Assembly: GCA_964036315.1 (NCBI GenBank)
Contig: OZ038492.1
Coordinates: 43,260,522 to 43,324,521, forward strand
Direction of reading: 5' to 3'
Source of the DNA: Acanthosepion esculentum
Lineage: Eukaryota; Mollusca; Cephalopoda; Sepiida; Sepiidae
Length of the DNA: 64,000 nt
The position numbers and the translations under genes are program-made. Below, piece by piece: positions 24,290 through 34,783 of this stretch; the stretch's first letter is position 1, and the number at the start of each line of letters is the position of its first letter. The notes below the pieces were generated by a model. It did not search any database. It worked only from the letters and a program-made list of their open reading frames with translations, and had not been told where the DNA came from.

Positions 24290-25240
24290 TATGACATGAC
24301 ACATTCTTGACATTCTTTCGAACAGCTTTTGAAAAATAAGTAAATGGCAGTCCTTTCCAAGCATTCGTTCAGCAAAGAAAATGCTCACTCACTTTTTGTG
24401 TATTCCCTTCGATCCACTCTTATCCAATTCATCTCACACTAATTAATTGGGAGAGAGGTCAAGAGGTTGAGGCGGCCAACTCACCCCTTTTATTTTAATT
24501 GAGGTAATGTTATATAAGTAGAAGCGTGTTTTGGATCGTTGTATTCTTGAAAGGTATTTTCCAGATATACTTAAACCAAACGGTACAGCAAAACTTTACA
24601 AAATCTAATGATGTTTTCCTTATTTGATGGGTCCATTGATTTTAATGAAATCTCCGACCTGATCTCTCCTCAAACACGCCCTCCTCATAACAGACCTATC
24701 GCGATGATTAACTTTTAGAACCACAAATTCATCATTCAGTCTTTCTCCTGACTTTTTACACATATACTCACCCCATACTACCAAAACCTACATATTCGGA
24801 CTTGTTTGTCTACAATACATTTTGCCACTATTCCAATGTCCAGTTCTTGTGCTTTTTGCCCATAACTATGTTCTGTCTATTCACATTAGGAAACAGGACT
24901 TTCTTGATGGCTATGCTCCCACTGAGCCCATCGGATCTAAGTCGGTTTTTCACAGTTGAGAGTGACACTAATTGTTTTTGAGAGGAATTAAGTGCGGCTA
25001 TCAACACTGGAACAGTTTTCTTTCTATTTATTTTTACTCTTAATGTTTTTATCTTTAGCAGCATTTGGCCCCTTTTCTGTCAACATTTGCACCAGTTTCT
25101 ATCTGCCTTTGTAAAGAATAGTGCACCCCATGTCTAGAAATTATCAACTTCTTGGCAATTTGTCTTTGAGAGTAGATTTCTTTGAATAAAATTTGAATGT
25201 GTCCTCACCTCAATGCTTAGGTGCTTTGATTTTGCCATTT
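24290..25240 (-). pseudogene. Tc1-type transposase pseudogene
   Basis: The minus strand starts near 25239 with 'MAKSKHLSIEVR', the usual Tc1 opening 'MxKxKELSxExR'. It continues with frameshifts through 'VSLSTVKNRLRSDGLSGSIA' (second HTH) and 'HKNWTLE', then a broken catalytic domain with 'VYVRKKSGERL' and further traces down to about 24290. Family knowledge: the paired HTHs bind the terminal repeats and a DDE domain cuts DNA. Here the catalytic part is too damaged to place the acidic residues. Multiple stops make it a fossil. Confidence 0.8.
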
Positions 25241-25244
25241 TGTG

Positions 25245-25312
25245 AAAATATCTTTAAAATTTCGTGGACAGACGAATCAAAATTTAAAATTTTTGGTAAA
25301 AAGATTAAAAGT
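25245..25312 (+). pseudogene. Tc1-type transposase fragment (first catalytic Asp)
   Basis: The plus strand reads 'KISWTDESKFKIFGKK', the hallmark 'WTDESKFxIFG' block around the first catalytic aspartate of Tc1 transposases. It ends at a stop about 10 codons later. It lies head to head with the minus-strand Tc1 pseudogene, so it comes from a different copy. Confidence 0.7.
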
Positions 25313-25387
25313 TGTCACTGAAATGGTTTAGAGTTTTGTAGATGCACCATGCAGCAATCACTCCGTCTACTCGTCAGAGAATATCAG

Positions 25388-25389
<2 letters not shown>

Positions 25390-25440
<51 letters not shown>
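25390..25440. repeat. (TA)n microsatellite
   Basis: About 50 bp of TA. Confidence 0.97.
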
Positions 25441-25442
<2 letters not shown>

Positions 25443-25779
25443 GACTTTAAAATGGAGACAGATGATGACTGACATTGTATTTACATTTTTGATAATGGTA
25501 TTTGACAGGAAAGCAGGATCAGAACAAAAATCGATTATTGATACCATATCTAGTCTGGGAGGTCATAACCCTTCACTTTTCAGCCATTAGCATCTCATAT
25601 GGAGTCAAGTACGTTCTAGAACGGTACAAGGAACCGAAAATCTTCACAGCATCTTTACAGATGGATTTGCATATTAAACCACTCGAAGTCAATAGACGCT
25701 CAAAACTTGGAGTCCCATTGAAAGTGGAATAATTTTCCATGACTGGAAGCGAAGTACTTGTTTAGCAGTTAGGTCTGAT
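25441..25779. other. Unassigned sequence
   Basis: Short open frames only. The position just before a LINE-A tail could make it degraded LINE, but I cannot show it. Confidence 0.35.
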
Positions 25780-26045
25780 AATTTCACTGTAGAAACTGCT
25801 TGTTTTAACCATAATTTCTATGCTTATAGTAATTTCTCCCGCAATGTTCGCTGGTGGAATTGTCATATCTAGCTTCCTGTTTTACTGACAAATACGATCT
25901 GTTCATTTAAATGCAATGCCAATCTTCATCTATTTCCTTCCATGCCTTTTTTCATTGTGCTCGTTTTTCTACTGTCAGTCACTCTTTGTTTCTCAATGGC
26001 TTTTATTGCCTTGCTTGGGGTGCAATGATTGAAAGAATTTCATCG
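25780..26045 (+). pseudogene. LINE-A 3' end
   Basis: Plus-strand sequence corresponds to the family's last coding segment, 'NxxFYxNSFFxRxxRxWN', with the RWWNC variant at about 25845-25870. The 3'-terminal block follows (GGCTTTTATTGCCTTGCTTG then GGGTGCAA at about 26000-26022). Confidence 0.75.
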
Positions 26046-26069
26046 TCTGATCGGTGATGACGAAATGCT

Positions 26070-26230
26070 ATTAGGTTGGTTTTGGAGATATTGAAAGTTA
26101 CAAGCTAGTCTTCCTCCACATCGAGCTGTTAGAGCTAGGTCATAGGAAAGATCAGCTGTTAGACGCTTGTCACCTTAATTTTTTGAGGTGCACGCATACA
26201 CTCTGTGGTATTATCGGCATATATATTTAC
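26070..26230 (-). pseudogene. LINE-A RT palm fragment
   Basis: The minus strand reads 'IYADNTT' (a YADD motif with the second Asp changed to Asn), followed later by an 'LVTFNISKT' stretch matching 'LVNFNxSKT'. It is short, broken and probably separate from the neighbouring copies. Confidence 0.6.
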
Positions 26231-26279
26231 TAACAATCTAAGAATTTCTATAACAGATTAAGAAAAGATACTGTTCGAC

Positions 26280-26985
26280 CGATGAATGTTCTTTTTTTAA
26301 ATTCACCCCAAGCAAGGCAGAAATGCCACTAGAACGCAAGGAGTTACACGGAGTGAAAGAGAAAGAGAAAACTGAGAATATGGAGGATTGAGGGGAGGAC
26401 AAAAGATGAAGTGGATTCAACAAGTTTTGAAGATTGTAGTTCTCAAGGAAGCAAGTAAACCGAAGGGGGTTCCACGAGTGTGAAGTGCAATAATCTAAAC
26501 TGCTGGAGGAGAAAAGGCGGTAATAAATCAACAATGGTTTGCTGCAAATTTTACCTGAAATTTTTCCTGTTAAGAAGTTGAAGAACGAACACATTTAATA
26601 TTATGGATAAAAATAGCAAATCTTAGGGTGTGTTTTCGAGACTTAGCTAAACAAATTCATAGATCTGAACAAACAAACAAAAAAAGAACCCAGAACTACG
26701 TCAAAATCCGCGAAAACTGTTATCTCTTAATAGTCAGTCGTGCTCAGTTTAATTTGTAGCCTATATAAATGTAGGTAGAAAAAAAGCAACTGCTGAAAAT
26801 AGTCGTTACATTAAGCTATTTCAACAGTAAAACGGTGAACCTAAGTGACAATCTAATAGCACACTTAAATTGATGTAGTCGGAGCACCATGGAAAAAGTT
26901 AGTCGAAGCAGTTGTCATGAAAAATATTTGTAGAAAAGTCAGAGGCGAAGACATGTTACGTGGGTGAGAAAGTGGAGAATAACAT
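26280..26985 (-). pseudogene. LINE-A 3' half
   Basis: It ends at about 26306 with the family's 3'-terminal block on the minus strand (GCCTTGCTTGGGGTGAA). Upstream, in frames broken by stops, are the traces of the 'RTxRLWNSLP' and 'FHGxxSxEL' regions up to about 26985. The sequence is strongly decayed, so domain boundaries cannot be set. Confidence 0.7.
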
Positions 26986-27009
26986 GAAGGAAATATGAGA
27001 GCAACAAGG

Positions 27010-27190
27010 AATCTTACGGGAAACTTCACAGACGTCTTACGGAAAACGGGAAGGAAATGGATACTTGCATTCAGAAAGGGTTAATTGAAATGTCTGCGTT
27101 TCATAACGAGGAAAGAAGGCTTGGAGAATTTAACATTCACAAGATACATTGAAGGTAAGAAAAGGCATCCGGTAAGAACGATAACCGCCT
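27010..27190 (+). pseudogene. LINE-C C-terminal fragment
   Basis: The plus-strand reading 'DVLRKTGRK', 'LAFRKGLIEM' and 'EFNIHKIH' aligns with the C-terminal region of LINE-C seen at 60.4-60.9 kb (pattern 'NEEVLRKxGxK...RKRxLKFxGHxMRKEGLENLTLT'). It is a remnant with an altered frame. Confidence 0.55.
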
Positions 27191-27740
27191 TAATTATTTA
27201 GTGTGAATTGGTGAGAGAACAAGTACAAATAGCAATTATTAAGCAGCAGAAGAGTGCCATAATTTCCCGCATGCTAAAAGGAACCAGGTATAAAAAGCAT
27301 GGACGACAGTTACTGTTATTACGTAAAATGGTATCAGTCAGTCGAATCCAAATTTCACTCAAGGCGGCTGATGTTCTATTATCATCAATGCTCTTGATAA
27401 AGGCATGATCCTTCATTCTGTCTTGAAAGTACATGGAACATAATACAACATAAATCACAATGACTGTTAGTACGGAAAAACAAATCGACCAACCAAGTTT
27501 GAATTTCAACTAGGCAGGTGATGTTCATTTAGCATTAATGACCTTGATAAAGCATGAATCCATAAACATTCAATCTGACTTGTAGCTGACATGTCACAGT
27601 TGATAAATGAGAAGAGAGTGAAAGTGTGGTAACTGCTTAGCCATTAATTGGTGAAACAATACTGGTTAGTCATGTTACAATTTTTGGATACTCTATATAC
27701 CAGTGAGCCCACCAAAATGAGCTGACTCATTTTATAGTCT
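27191..27740. other. Unassigned sequence with a partial direct repeat
   Basis: Two loosely similar stretches (about 27340-27450 and 27485-27600) each contain 'G(C/A)GGTGATGTTC' or close variants and 'TTGATAAAG(G)CATGA'. No gene is recognised. Confidence 0.4.
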
Positions 27741-27741
27741 A

Positions 27742-27842
27742 CCAATAGAAATGTAACCAATCAGAAGACTTGAAATATTCAATCTGACGTGTATAAAGGC
27801 GGCCATTTTGTTTTCTCCGAATATTCACTGCCAACCTCTGAT
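27742..27842 (+). promoter_or_regulatory. Possible pol II promoter (two CCAAT boxes and TATA)
   Basis: CCAAT occurs at 27742-27746 and 27757-27761, and TATAAAG at 27792-27798, a spacing typical of an animal core promoter. A start site would fall near 27823. The following ATG opens only a few codons, so there is no visible gene behind it. It could be chance or a transposon promoter. Confidence 0.3.
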
Positions 27843-28590
27843 ATGGAAAACCTTAAGAATTATTGAACAGCTGCTACTAGATATTGGTGTTGTTTCATTG
27901 AACAAATTACTTACGTTGGATTTCTACATTCAGACTACGGTGAACATGTATAACAAGTCAAACACTTGCTAAAACAATTCTCTTTCAAAAATAATAACAA
28001 TAATAGTAATAATCAACTCTTACACCTATTGTCAACCTTGACTGAGGTCAACATACATCTATAAGCGTGTATGAATTATCACCAATATATTGAATTACTA
28101 TATTGACAAAAGCCTTTTATAAAATCGATATTTTCTTTCTGTTTATCGAGGTTTTTTTTCTTGTTCTGTCTTCTATCTTTATCTGACTTTCTTTTCTTCC
28201 GACTTTATTCTTTAAAACCTGAGATTTCACAAGCAGACACGTTTCCACAGACGGATTCTGAAATTTCATTAACATTAAAATCTCCTAGGTTTGAGTTGTG
28301 TACTTTTACATGCTTTTTTCCGCTTCCTTTATACACTATGATGGAATATTTCTTTCTTTCTTTCCTTGTTCAACGGCATATGAGCTCCTTACAGGTCATT
28401 TAATGTTGGAATCTAATTTCCTTGAGAGCTTGAGTATTTTTTTTTGTTTTTACAAAAATCTATTGATGGATTTTTTTTTAAAAATCTGTACTTTCATTTT
28501 TTTTTTTTTTCATATCCCACCTTGGGTGTTAACTATTTGCCCATAACTGGCATCCTAACAGGTGCTACCACAGTAAATCAGTATCAGTAA
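27843..28590. other. Unassigned T-rich sequence
   Basis: No gene recognised. Poly-T runs occur near 28440-28510. Confidence 0.5.
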
Positions 28591-28690
28591 AGCTTTATTA
28601 TCTCAAGAAACTTCTTACAATCTAAAAACATTTTATGGTTTTAAAAATAACCGGCAAAGCCGTAAAAAGTCAATAAATCAATCGATCTTA
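28591..28690 (+). repeat. SINE-tail-like fragment
   Basis: The stretch ending 'GGCAAAGCCGTAAAA' and 'TCAATAAATCAATCGAT' resembles the 3' tails of the window's SINE family 1. Confidence 0.4.
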
Positions 28691-28779
28691 CATGCGTAGA
28701 TTCGTAGAGGTGGCGAGCGTTGTCCTGCGATGCATTATTCCGTGAAACTTGCACCAAAAAGTAAAAATCGTATACGGAT

Positions 28780-29560
28780 TAACTGAAAGAGAAGCTTACT
28801 TTGCATAAAATTTTCCATGTGCGGAAGACCTAGGAATGTTGATGGACAACTTGTAAAATATGCTGTGTAGAACGGGCATCATGCGGGTAGGTATTGTCCT
28901 TCTGGAAAACAACATCACTTTCCTATTGCGAGGATCACAAGAGCACATTTTGAATACAGTGCACTTAGACATCCTGTTTCTGTTAAAAATGACGTCCACA
29001 AACATTAATTTAACTCTAGGTACCCAGGATTGTGTTTGTGCGTATTGGGAGAACGACACTACTCAGGTTTCAGTCTCACACGCAAGCGTCCATCTTGTCC
29101 ATGAAGAAAGATCTTGTTCTGATCAATAAATACTAAAACGTATGGCTCGATAACCAGGTGAAATTCTATTGACACCACTGAAGACGTACAGAAAAGTGGT
29201 TTGGTATAAATGTACAACCCCAATGGACTCTGCTGTCCCACCTTTAGAACTATCTATATTCTGATATGTGCTATGGACGCAATCGTGGATGTAACTGCTG
29301 AATTTGAAATCTTGGCGAATGTCTGTACTACATTGCTATCCAGAACCCGTTCTGTATGCGTAGGAATATACATTTGGTCACCGCTGGCAATATATGATCA
29401 CCACCGATGCATCATGCTTTGCAAATGTACAAAGCGCTAGCCGATGAATTCTTCTATTAGGAGAAGGTATGCGTCTCCGTAGAAGGATATCTGGTTGAAT
29501 TGAACATGACTAGAACCGTGCTTCACTCTTCTAAGATGGTGCATCAGTATGAGTGTTCCT
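28780..29560 (-). pseudogene. Tc1-type transposase pseudogene (second lineage)
   Basis: The minus strand reads 'IDQNKIFLHGQDGRLRVRLK' (about 29120-29060), matching the Tc1 pattern 'DESRFxLxxxDGRxRVWR' around the first catalytic Asp. Further on, in shifted frames, come an 'FQKDNT'-like block and 'IPRSSAHGKF'. The N-terminal portion probably extends to about 29560 but is unreadable. Stops and frameshifts disable it. It is more distant from the Tc1 copies at 24.3 and 38 kb than those appear to be from each other. Confidence 0.65.
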
Positions 29561-29604
29561 ATCTCATATGATGTTCATAATTGGGAACAGGCTTCAGCGG
29601 GTTG

Positions 29605-30418
29605 TAATTTTATTTTTCGCCTATAGTTTTAATTCCACGCATGCGCATTGTTTGCTTTTTGATTTTGTCGCCTGCAAAGTATGGTAGGGTCAGTTGGGCA
29701 ACGTCTTTGAGTAGCATGACACAATTCACTCCGAAACTTGGAAACGACTTGCTGAACTACTTGGCATTCGCACAGGAAGCTTATATACCAATATTTCAGA
29801 GTGTTTGGGTGTCAATAGATGTTGAAATAGTTGGTTGAGTCCAATAGTGTTTAAGGCAGATTGGAAAACTTACTCTGATGGTTCAAATGAGAACAAAACT
29901 CCCATCACAGAGAGTGACATCAAGTGAATTTCTGGAGATGGTGCTGCCCTGCTTCAAGAAGGTGGCTGCTGGAAGACCCTATGTCTGGCAACAGTACTCT
30001 GCAGTATACACCACAAGCAAGAGAACCCAGTCATGGCTTTCAGACAATTTCTGTGATCATAACCGCACTTACATGTGGCCACCTATCTACCCAGATTGCA
30101 ACCCCCTTGATTATTATGTGTGGGACGCAGTTGAGTATTAGACCAGTAAAACTCCTTTAAGACGAAAGAAGAACTGAAGGCAAAGATTATAGTGGCATTC
30201 ACCAACTTAAACAAGGAGAAAGTCCAAAACATTTGCAACAGATTCAAAAGTTGTCTGGAGGACGTGCTTGAAGCCAATGCCGATTTTATTGAATAAATTT
30301 ACTCTTTCGTATTTCAATATATGTTCGTGTAATTTTGGTAAATATATCTCTTTAAATGAGATGTCAGTGTTATTTTCATTTTTGCGTAATTTAGACGACA
30401 ATTCATCCACCGCACCAT
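29605..30418 (+). pseudogene. mariner transposase remnant, DD37D-like, copy 1
   Basis: A plus-strand frame from 29878 gives 'KKVAAGRPYVWQQYSAVYTT', 'SKRTQSWLSDNFCDH' and 'WPPIYPDCNPLDYYVW', then after a stop and frameshift an 'ELKAKI' and 'CLEDVLEANADFIE' C-terminus. In the family the middle block is 'QQDGAPAHTA'. Here the second catalytic Asp is Tyr. Spacing from that position to the Asp of 'PLDYYVW' is 37 residues, as in DD37D (maT-type) elements. The right TIR lies near 30393-30416. The left end is eroded. Confidence 0.8.
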
Positions 30419-30438
30419 ATTATATATATATATATATA
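30419..30438. repeat. Short (TA)n tract, 5' flank of LTR element
   Basis: TA tract whose last five bases, ATATA (30434-30438), match the five bases after the 3' LTR. Confidence 0.9.
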
Positions 30439-30726
30439 TGTTGTGGTGGGTACCACCTAATCTGCATAGGTGACTACCAACTATATAAATAATGGTTGGT
30501 ACCGGAAGACGGGGAGGAGGAATCACGAGATCCAACTAGAGACTCTGATCGACTGCGACTAGTCAACACATTCTCCAGGAACGTCTTCCCAGAAATATAC
30601 AGAAATACTATATGTACTTATTGTGTACACTTTCTTGTTATAATACATTCTTGTTCGAAGTACATTTTGTGTTGCATTATTATTCCATGCATTAGGCGAG
30701 ATTCAACAATGAGCCAAGACTCAACA
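30439..30726 (+). repeat. 5' LTR
   Basis: 288 bp, TGTTG...CAACA. It has a TATA-like TATATAAAT at 30482-30490. Compared with the 3' LTR it differs at the TACC/ATCC pair near 30451-30452, at AATGG/AATTG and at TACCGG/TACTGG. Confidence 0.96.
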
Positions 30727-30795
30727 ATGGCGACGAAGTAGAACGAACCATACGCCAAGTTTCAACAATGGCAAAGAAGTAGAACGAACCATACG
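30721..30795 (+). repeat. Duplicated PBS/leader segment
   Basis: Thirty-four bp (30721-30754) recur at 30762-30795 with two mismatches, covering the LTR end, PBS and the following AGTAGAACGAACCATACG. Confidence 0.95.
30728..30738 (+). promoter_or_regulatory. Primer-binding site
   Basis: TGGCGACGAAG starts 2 bp after the LTR. It resembles the complement of a metazoan tRNA-Ser(GCU) 3' end (TGGCGACGAGG, from memory) with one mismatch. A second, poorer copy lies at 30769-30779. Confidence 0.75.
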
Positions 30796-31437
30796 GAAAG
30801 AAGAAATAATTAATAGTGAGAGTTTTCAACAATTGGGACAAGTCATTGAAGAACCCAGGCTGAAAAAAAAAACTATTAATTCAAAGTCCAACGTTAACGT
30901 AACGACGAAGGATTCTAAACTTCTGGATATGTAAAACTCGTTAAAAGACGACTAAGCATAAAGGAACGTTCACTCAGAAAAATTGAAAGGTGTCGTAACG
31001 AATAACGGTAATTTTAAATTAAAAAATTATCTACAACGAGACACACTCTAAAAAGAAAAATTGGCCGACTACAAAAAACATGCATGGATTTAAAAGGAGC
31101 ACAAATATACCGTGTCGACTTTGAAAGGTAACAAACTTTAAAAGATTTTTTTTTTAAATTATTTGTTCAACAATATAGTGACGAATTAGCTCTGATAAGA
31201 AAATCAGACGTTGTCATTGAAATACGCGAACAGGAGTCGAAAACGAAAAAAAAGTCCGACGCTCTCTGTTCTCGAAAAAAAAATACCAAAGTTGATTAGC
31301 ACGGGCGTGAATGTAAAAGCAAGACATAAAATATAAAAGTCGTACGTTGTTTCGATTTTTTTGGTCAGCTTATATGATATTCGTGGATACACAAATTAAA
31401 AGTATATTCCTTGTTGCATGAACGCTATCAGCTAAAG

Positions 31438-33405
31438 ATGGAGGAACTATCCAAAGTCATATCTGAATTATTAAAATCCCAGCAGTTGAGTCAACAACGT
31501 CAGCAAGAACAACAGATAGCACAGCAAGAACAACTGATAGCAATGCAAAAATATCAAGAACGTCAAGATGAAAGACAACAAAAATATCAAGAAAAACAAG
31601 ATGAAAGACTTTTAGAAATTCAAAAGTTAATACTGGAGAAATTAAACAATTATCAGGCAAATGAGGGAAATTCTTCATATTCTAATAACACCATATTTAA
31701 TTCGCTGGAAACTTTCAACTATGTGCCAGACGAAGAAAAAACGTTTGAAGAGTACTTTAAACGATATGAAGATATTTTCTACACAGACTGTGAAAACTGG
31801 TCGAATTCAAGAAAAGTCAGTCTATTACTAAGAAAGCTAGGTACAGCAGAACATAGCAAATTTGTAGATTTTATTCTACCGAAAAAAACAACTGAATTGG
31901 AATTCTCGGAAACAGTGAAATTGCTAAAAGAGCTGTTTGGAGCAAATATGTCGCTTTGGCATAAGCGATGGTTATGCATGAATGTCTCTAAATCCGACGA
32001 TCAGGATTACTTAACATATGCATCTATAGTGAATAGACATTGTGACAATTTCAGATTGGCAGAGATTACGGTTGAAGAATTCAAGTGCTTAATTTTTTCT
32101 CAAGGACTGGTATCCAGTAAGAGTGCCGAAATAAGACGTAGAGTTTTGTCTAAACTCGAATCTGAACAAGGCCTTACCCTGCAAAAGTTAGCAGAGGAGT
32201 GTCAACGGGCCGTAAGTTTAAAAAAAGAGTCGCAAAAAATCGAAAAAGCTGGTATTGCTTATATTAAAAAAATAAAAAAGCAGTCAAAGTACCCATTAGA
32301 GAAAAATTGGAGAAAAAATTCAGCGTATTTTAATAATAGACAAGAAAATAAAAAGAACGAAAATAAAAAAGTCCCACCATATAATTGCAGACGTTGTAAC
32401 AAAAGACATTGGGAGGTAAATTGCCCATATAGAAATAAGAAATGTTTCGTGTGCCAAAAGAATGGTCACAAAGGATCGTGTTGTAAAACGAAAAAATTCA
32501 AGAGCCGAATTAGACAAACAAATTCGAATATCAGATCAGATAAAGATTTGAGGAAATATGTGACGACTGAAATATTCAAAAAGAATATCAAATTTCAACT
32601 CGATTCGGGGTCAAATTTAACAATAATGAACGATAAAACATGGAAAATTTTAAAAAGGCCTACAATAATGAAGTCAACGAAACTCGCTCGAACGGTAACT
32701 GGAAAGCAAATTAACTTCGAAGGCGATGTTGTACTTCCAATGAAATTGAATGGGATCGTTAAAAAAATAAAAGTTTTCATTCTGAGAAATGGAGAAAACT
32801 TGTTGGGTACAGATTTTATTGAAACATTCGAATTGTGGGATAAACCGTTAAACTCATTCTGCAGAAAAGTAGAAAGTAATACGCAATCAAGACAGGACAT
32901 TAAAGAGGAATTAAAGAAAAAGTTTCCGGAAACCTTTACACCTGGTCTTGGAAGATGTAACAAGTTTGAAGCTAAATTTGAATTAAAAGAAAATACTATG
33001 CCTATATTTAAAAAGAAACGTAACGTGCCTTTCGCAAGTGTAGAGAGAGTAGTAGTACCAAAAAAGTTGCAGAAAAGAATCCTACGGGACTTTCATATGG
33101 GTCACCCGGGGATTAATAGAACGAAAAGCTTAATGCGAAGCTTTGTATATTTGAAAGGAATGGATGTGGATATCGAAAACATGGTTCATCGATGTAAAGG
33201 GTGTGCGTTAGCAGCTAAGGCACCACCTATAATACACAAACCATGGCCAAAGACGGATCATCCGTGGGAAAGATTACACATTGATTTCGCTGGTCCAGTA
33301 GAAGATTATTACTACTTAATAGTGGTAGATAGCTTTACAAAATGGCCGGGAGTACTACGCTGCAAAAAGCCTACGTCCAATACCACAACAACTTTTTTTG
33401 CATGA
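31438..33405 (+). pseudogene. gag-pol (retrotransposon): Gag-protease-(RT start)-integrase fusion frame of the Gypsy element
   Basis: I choose the ATG at 31438; an upstream in-frame TTG is less likely. Order: Gln-rich coiled coil (residues ~10-75), Gag capsid-like region (~85-270), a zinc-knuckle-like Cys/His cluster ('CRRCNKRHWEVNCPYR', 'CFVCQKNGHKG'), aspartic protease with 'LDSGSNLTIM', and the first residues before the RT domain ('FKKKRNVPFAS'). The sequence then jumps to the integrase H-H-C-C zinc domain ('HMGHPGINRTKSLMRSFVYL', 'CKGCAL') and the first catalytic Asp ('HIDFAGP'). RT and RNase H, normally several hundred residues, are absent without a frame break at the junction (~33030). 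The frame ends early after a T7 run at 33393-33399. Confidence 0.93.
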
Positions 33406-34114
33406 ACTATTTGCACGGTTCGGTGTGCCAGAGTGTATTGTGAGTGACAATGGTACACAATTCACTTCTGACGAATTTAAGGAATTTTGTGAGTTATATC
33501 AAATTAACCACATAACGACGCCGCCGTATCATCCGAGATCCAATGGACTCGTAGAAAGATTTGTAGATACGTTAAAGCGCGCTCTGAAGAAAGCCTCAGG
33601 AGTTCCAACTGAAAAGGCGCTTCAGCAATTCCTACAAGTATACAGAATCACGCCTAACCAGAGAACACCATCAAACATGGCACCAGCTGAACTAATGTTC
33701 GCTAGGAAAGTTAAGTCAGTGTTTGACAAGCTTTTGCCAGGAAGAAATAGAATAAAGAACACTATGTATACAGCTAGAAAAAGATACACCCCCGGAGAGA
33801 AGGTCTTTTTCAAGTGCTATAGACACAACATTGAGTTCTGGGAGCGAGGCATAGTGGACAAGAGAATCGGTGACCTGATTTACATAATAAAAGGGCTGAA
33901 GAATACTCATAAGAGGCACCAGAACCAACTCAAAACATGCTACGTGCTAGAGCATGAAGAGAGTATACCGGATGAGGAGGAAGATCTCATTGATGTAATG
34001 TATGATACTTTTCAAGTAGAACCTCCGCAGAGTGCTCCTGAACCGAGAAGATCCGGTAGGAAACGAAAGTTCACGGACCCATTGGACGTGAATCCAAAAC
34101 GAAAAAGATATTGA
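33398..34114 (+). pseudogene. int (retrotransposon): Integrase C-terminal part, displaced frame
   Basis: It continues the integrase in another frame with 'HELFARFGVPECIVSDNGTQ' (second catalytic Asp) and 'HPRSNGLVERFVDTLK' (catalytic Glu). A C-terminal domain follows with 'YTPGEKVFFKCY' and a basic, Pro/Arg-rich tail ending 'KRKRY'. There is no ATG at the start, because it is the downstream half of the frame ending at 33405. One extra T in the T7 run explains the split, either a true mutation or a homopolymer error in the assembly. Domain order and residues are otherwise intact. Confidence 0.93.
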
Positions 34115-34224
34115 AAAAAAAACAGATACATATATGAACTATGCAAAGGGGATCTACAAAGAAATAACCATAATCATCATCCCATAAAGAAGCCAGTTTG
34201 AAATCCAAAAGGATTCCAAGGCTT

Positions 34225-34234
34225 GGGAGGGGGG
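34225..34234 (+). promoter_or_regulatory. Polypurine tract
   Basis: GGGAGGGGGG directly precedes the 3' LTR, where plus-strand priming occurs. Confidence 0.93.
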
Positions 34235-34522
34235 TGTTGTGGTGGGATCCACCTAATCTGCATAGGTGACTACCAACTATATAAATAATTGTTGGTACTG
34301 GAAGACGGGGAGGAGGAATCACGAGATCCAACTAGAGACTCTGATCGACTGCGACTAGTCAACACATTCTCCAGGAACGTCTTCCCAGAAATATACAGAA
34401 ATACTATATGTACTTATTGTGTACACTTTCTTGTTATAATACATTCTTGTTCGAAGTACATTTTGTGTTGCATTATTATTCCATGCATTAGGCGAGATTC
34501 AACAATGAGCCAAGACTCAACA
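34235..34522 (+). repeat. 3' LTR
   Basis: 288 bp, about 98.6% identical to the 5' LTR by my manual comparison. TATA-like TATATAAAT lies at 34278-34286. It is followed by ATATA (34523-34527). Confidence 0.96.
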
Positions 34523-34783
34523 ATATAAAAGTTAACATTTAAGAAAAATCAGAGGCGATAGGCTGTTTCATGCTAGACGCAATCATCAGGCCGCTGATGA
34601 TTGCGTCTTGCATGAAACAAACATACACTCTATTACGCATGCTCTATCTCTGATAGATCTCTCTACATACTATGTACGTACTGTACAATCACTGATCTAT
34701 CTACATACACACATTTACATACGCTCTATCTCTGATATTGAGCACTTTATCCCATAAATATAGCACACCATAAAACTATATTC

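Larger units (their letters stand above)
30439..34522 (+). mobile_element. Ty3/Gypsy LTR retrotransposon with internal deletion
   Basis: Two 288-bp LTRs (30439-30726 and 34235-34522) begin TGTTG and end CAACA. They enclose a PBS, a gag-protease-integrase reading frame and a polypurine tract. ATATA flanks both sides, consistent with a 5-bp target duplication. The LTRs differ at about 4 of 288 positions, so insertion is fairly recent. Reverse transcriptase and RNase H are missing and the integrase is frameshifted, so the copy cannot act alone. The gag type, protease and serine-tRNA-like PBS suggest the Mag/K02A2.6-like branch, which is an inference from memory of the family. Confidence 0.97.

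Noticed and set aside
30496..34528. Two near-identical ~75-residue frames inside the LTRs
   Set aside because: They are simply the two LTR copies read in one frame and have no known protein likeness.
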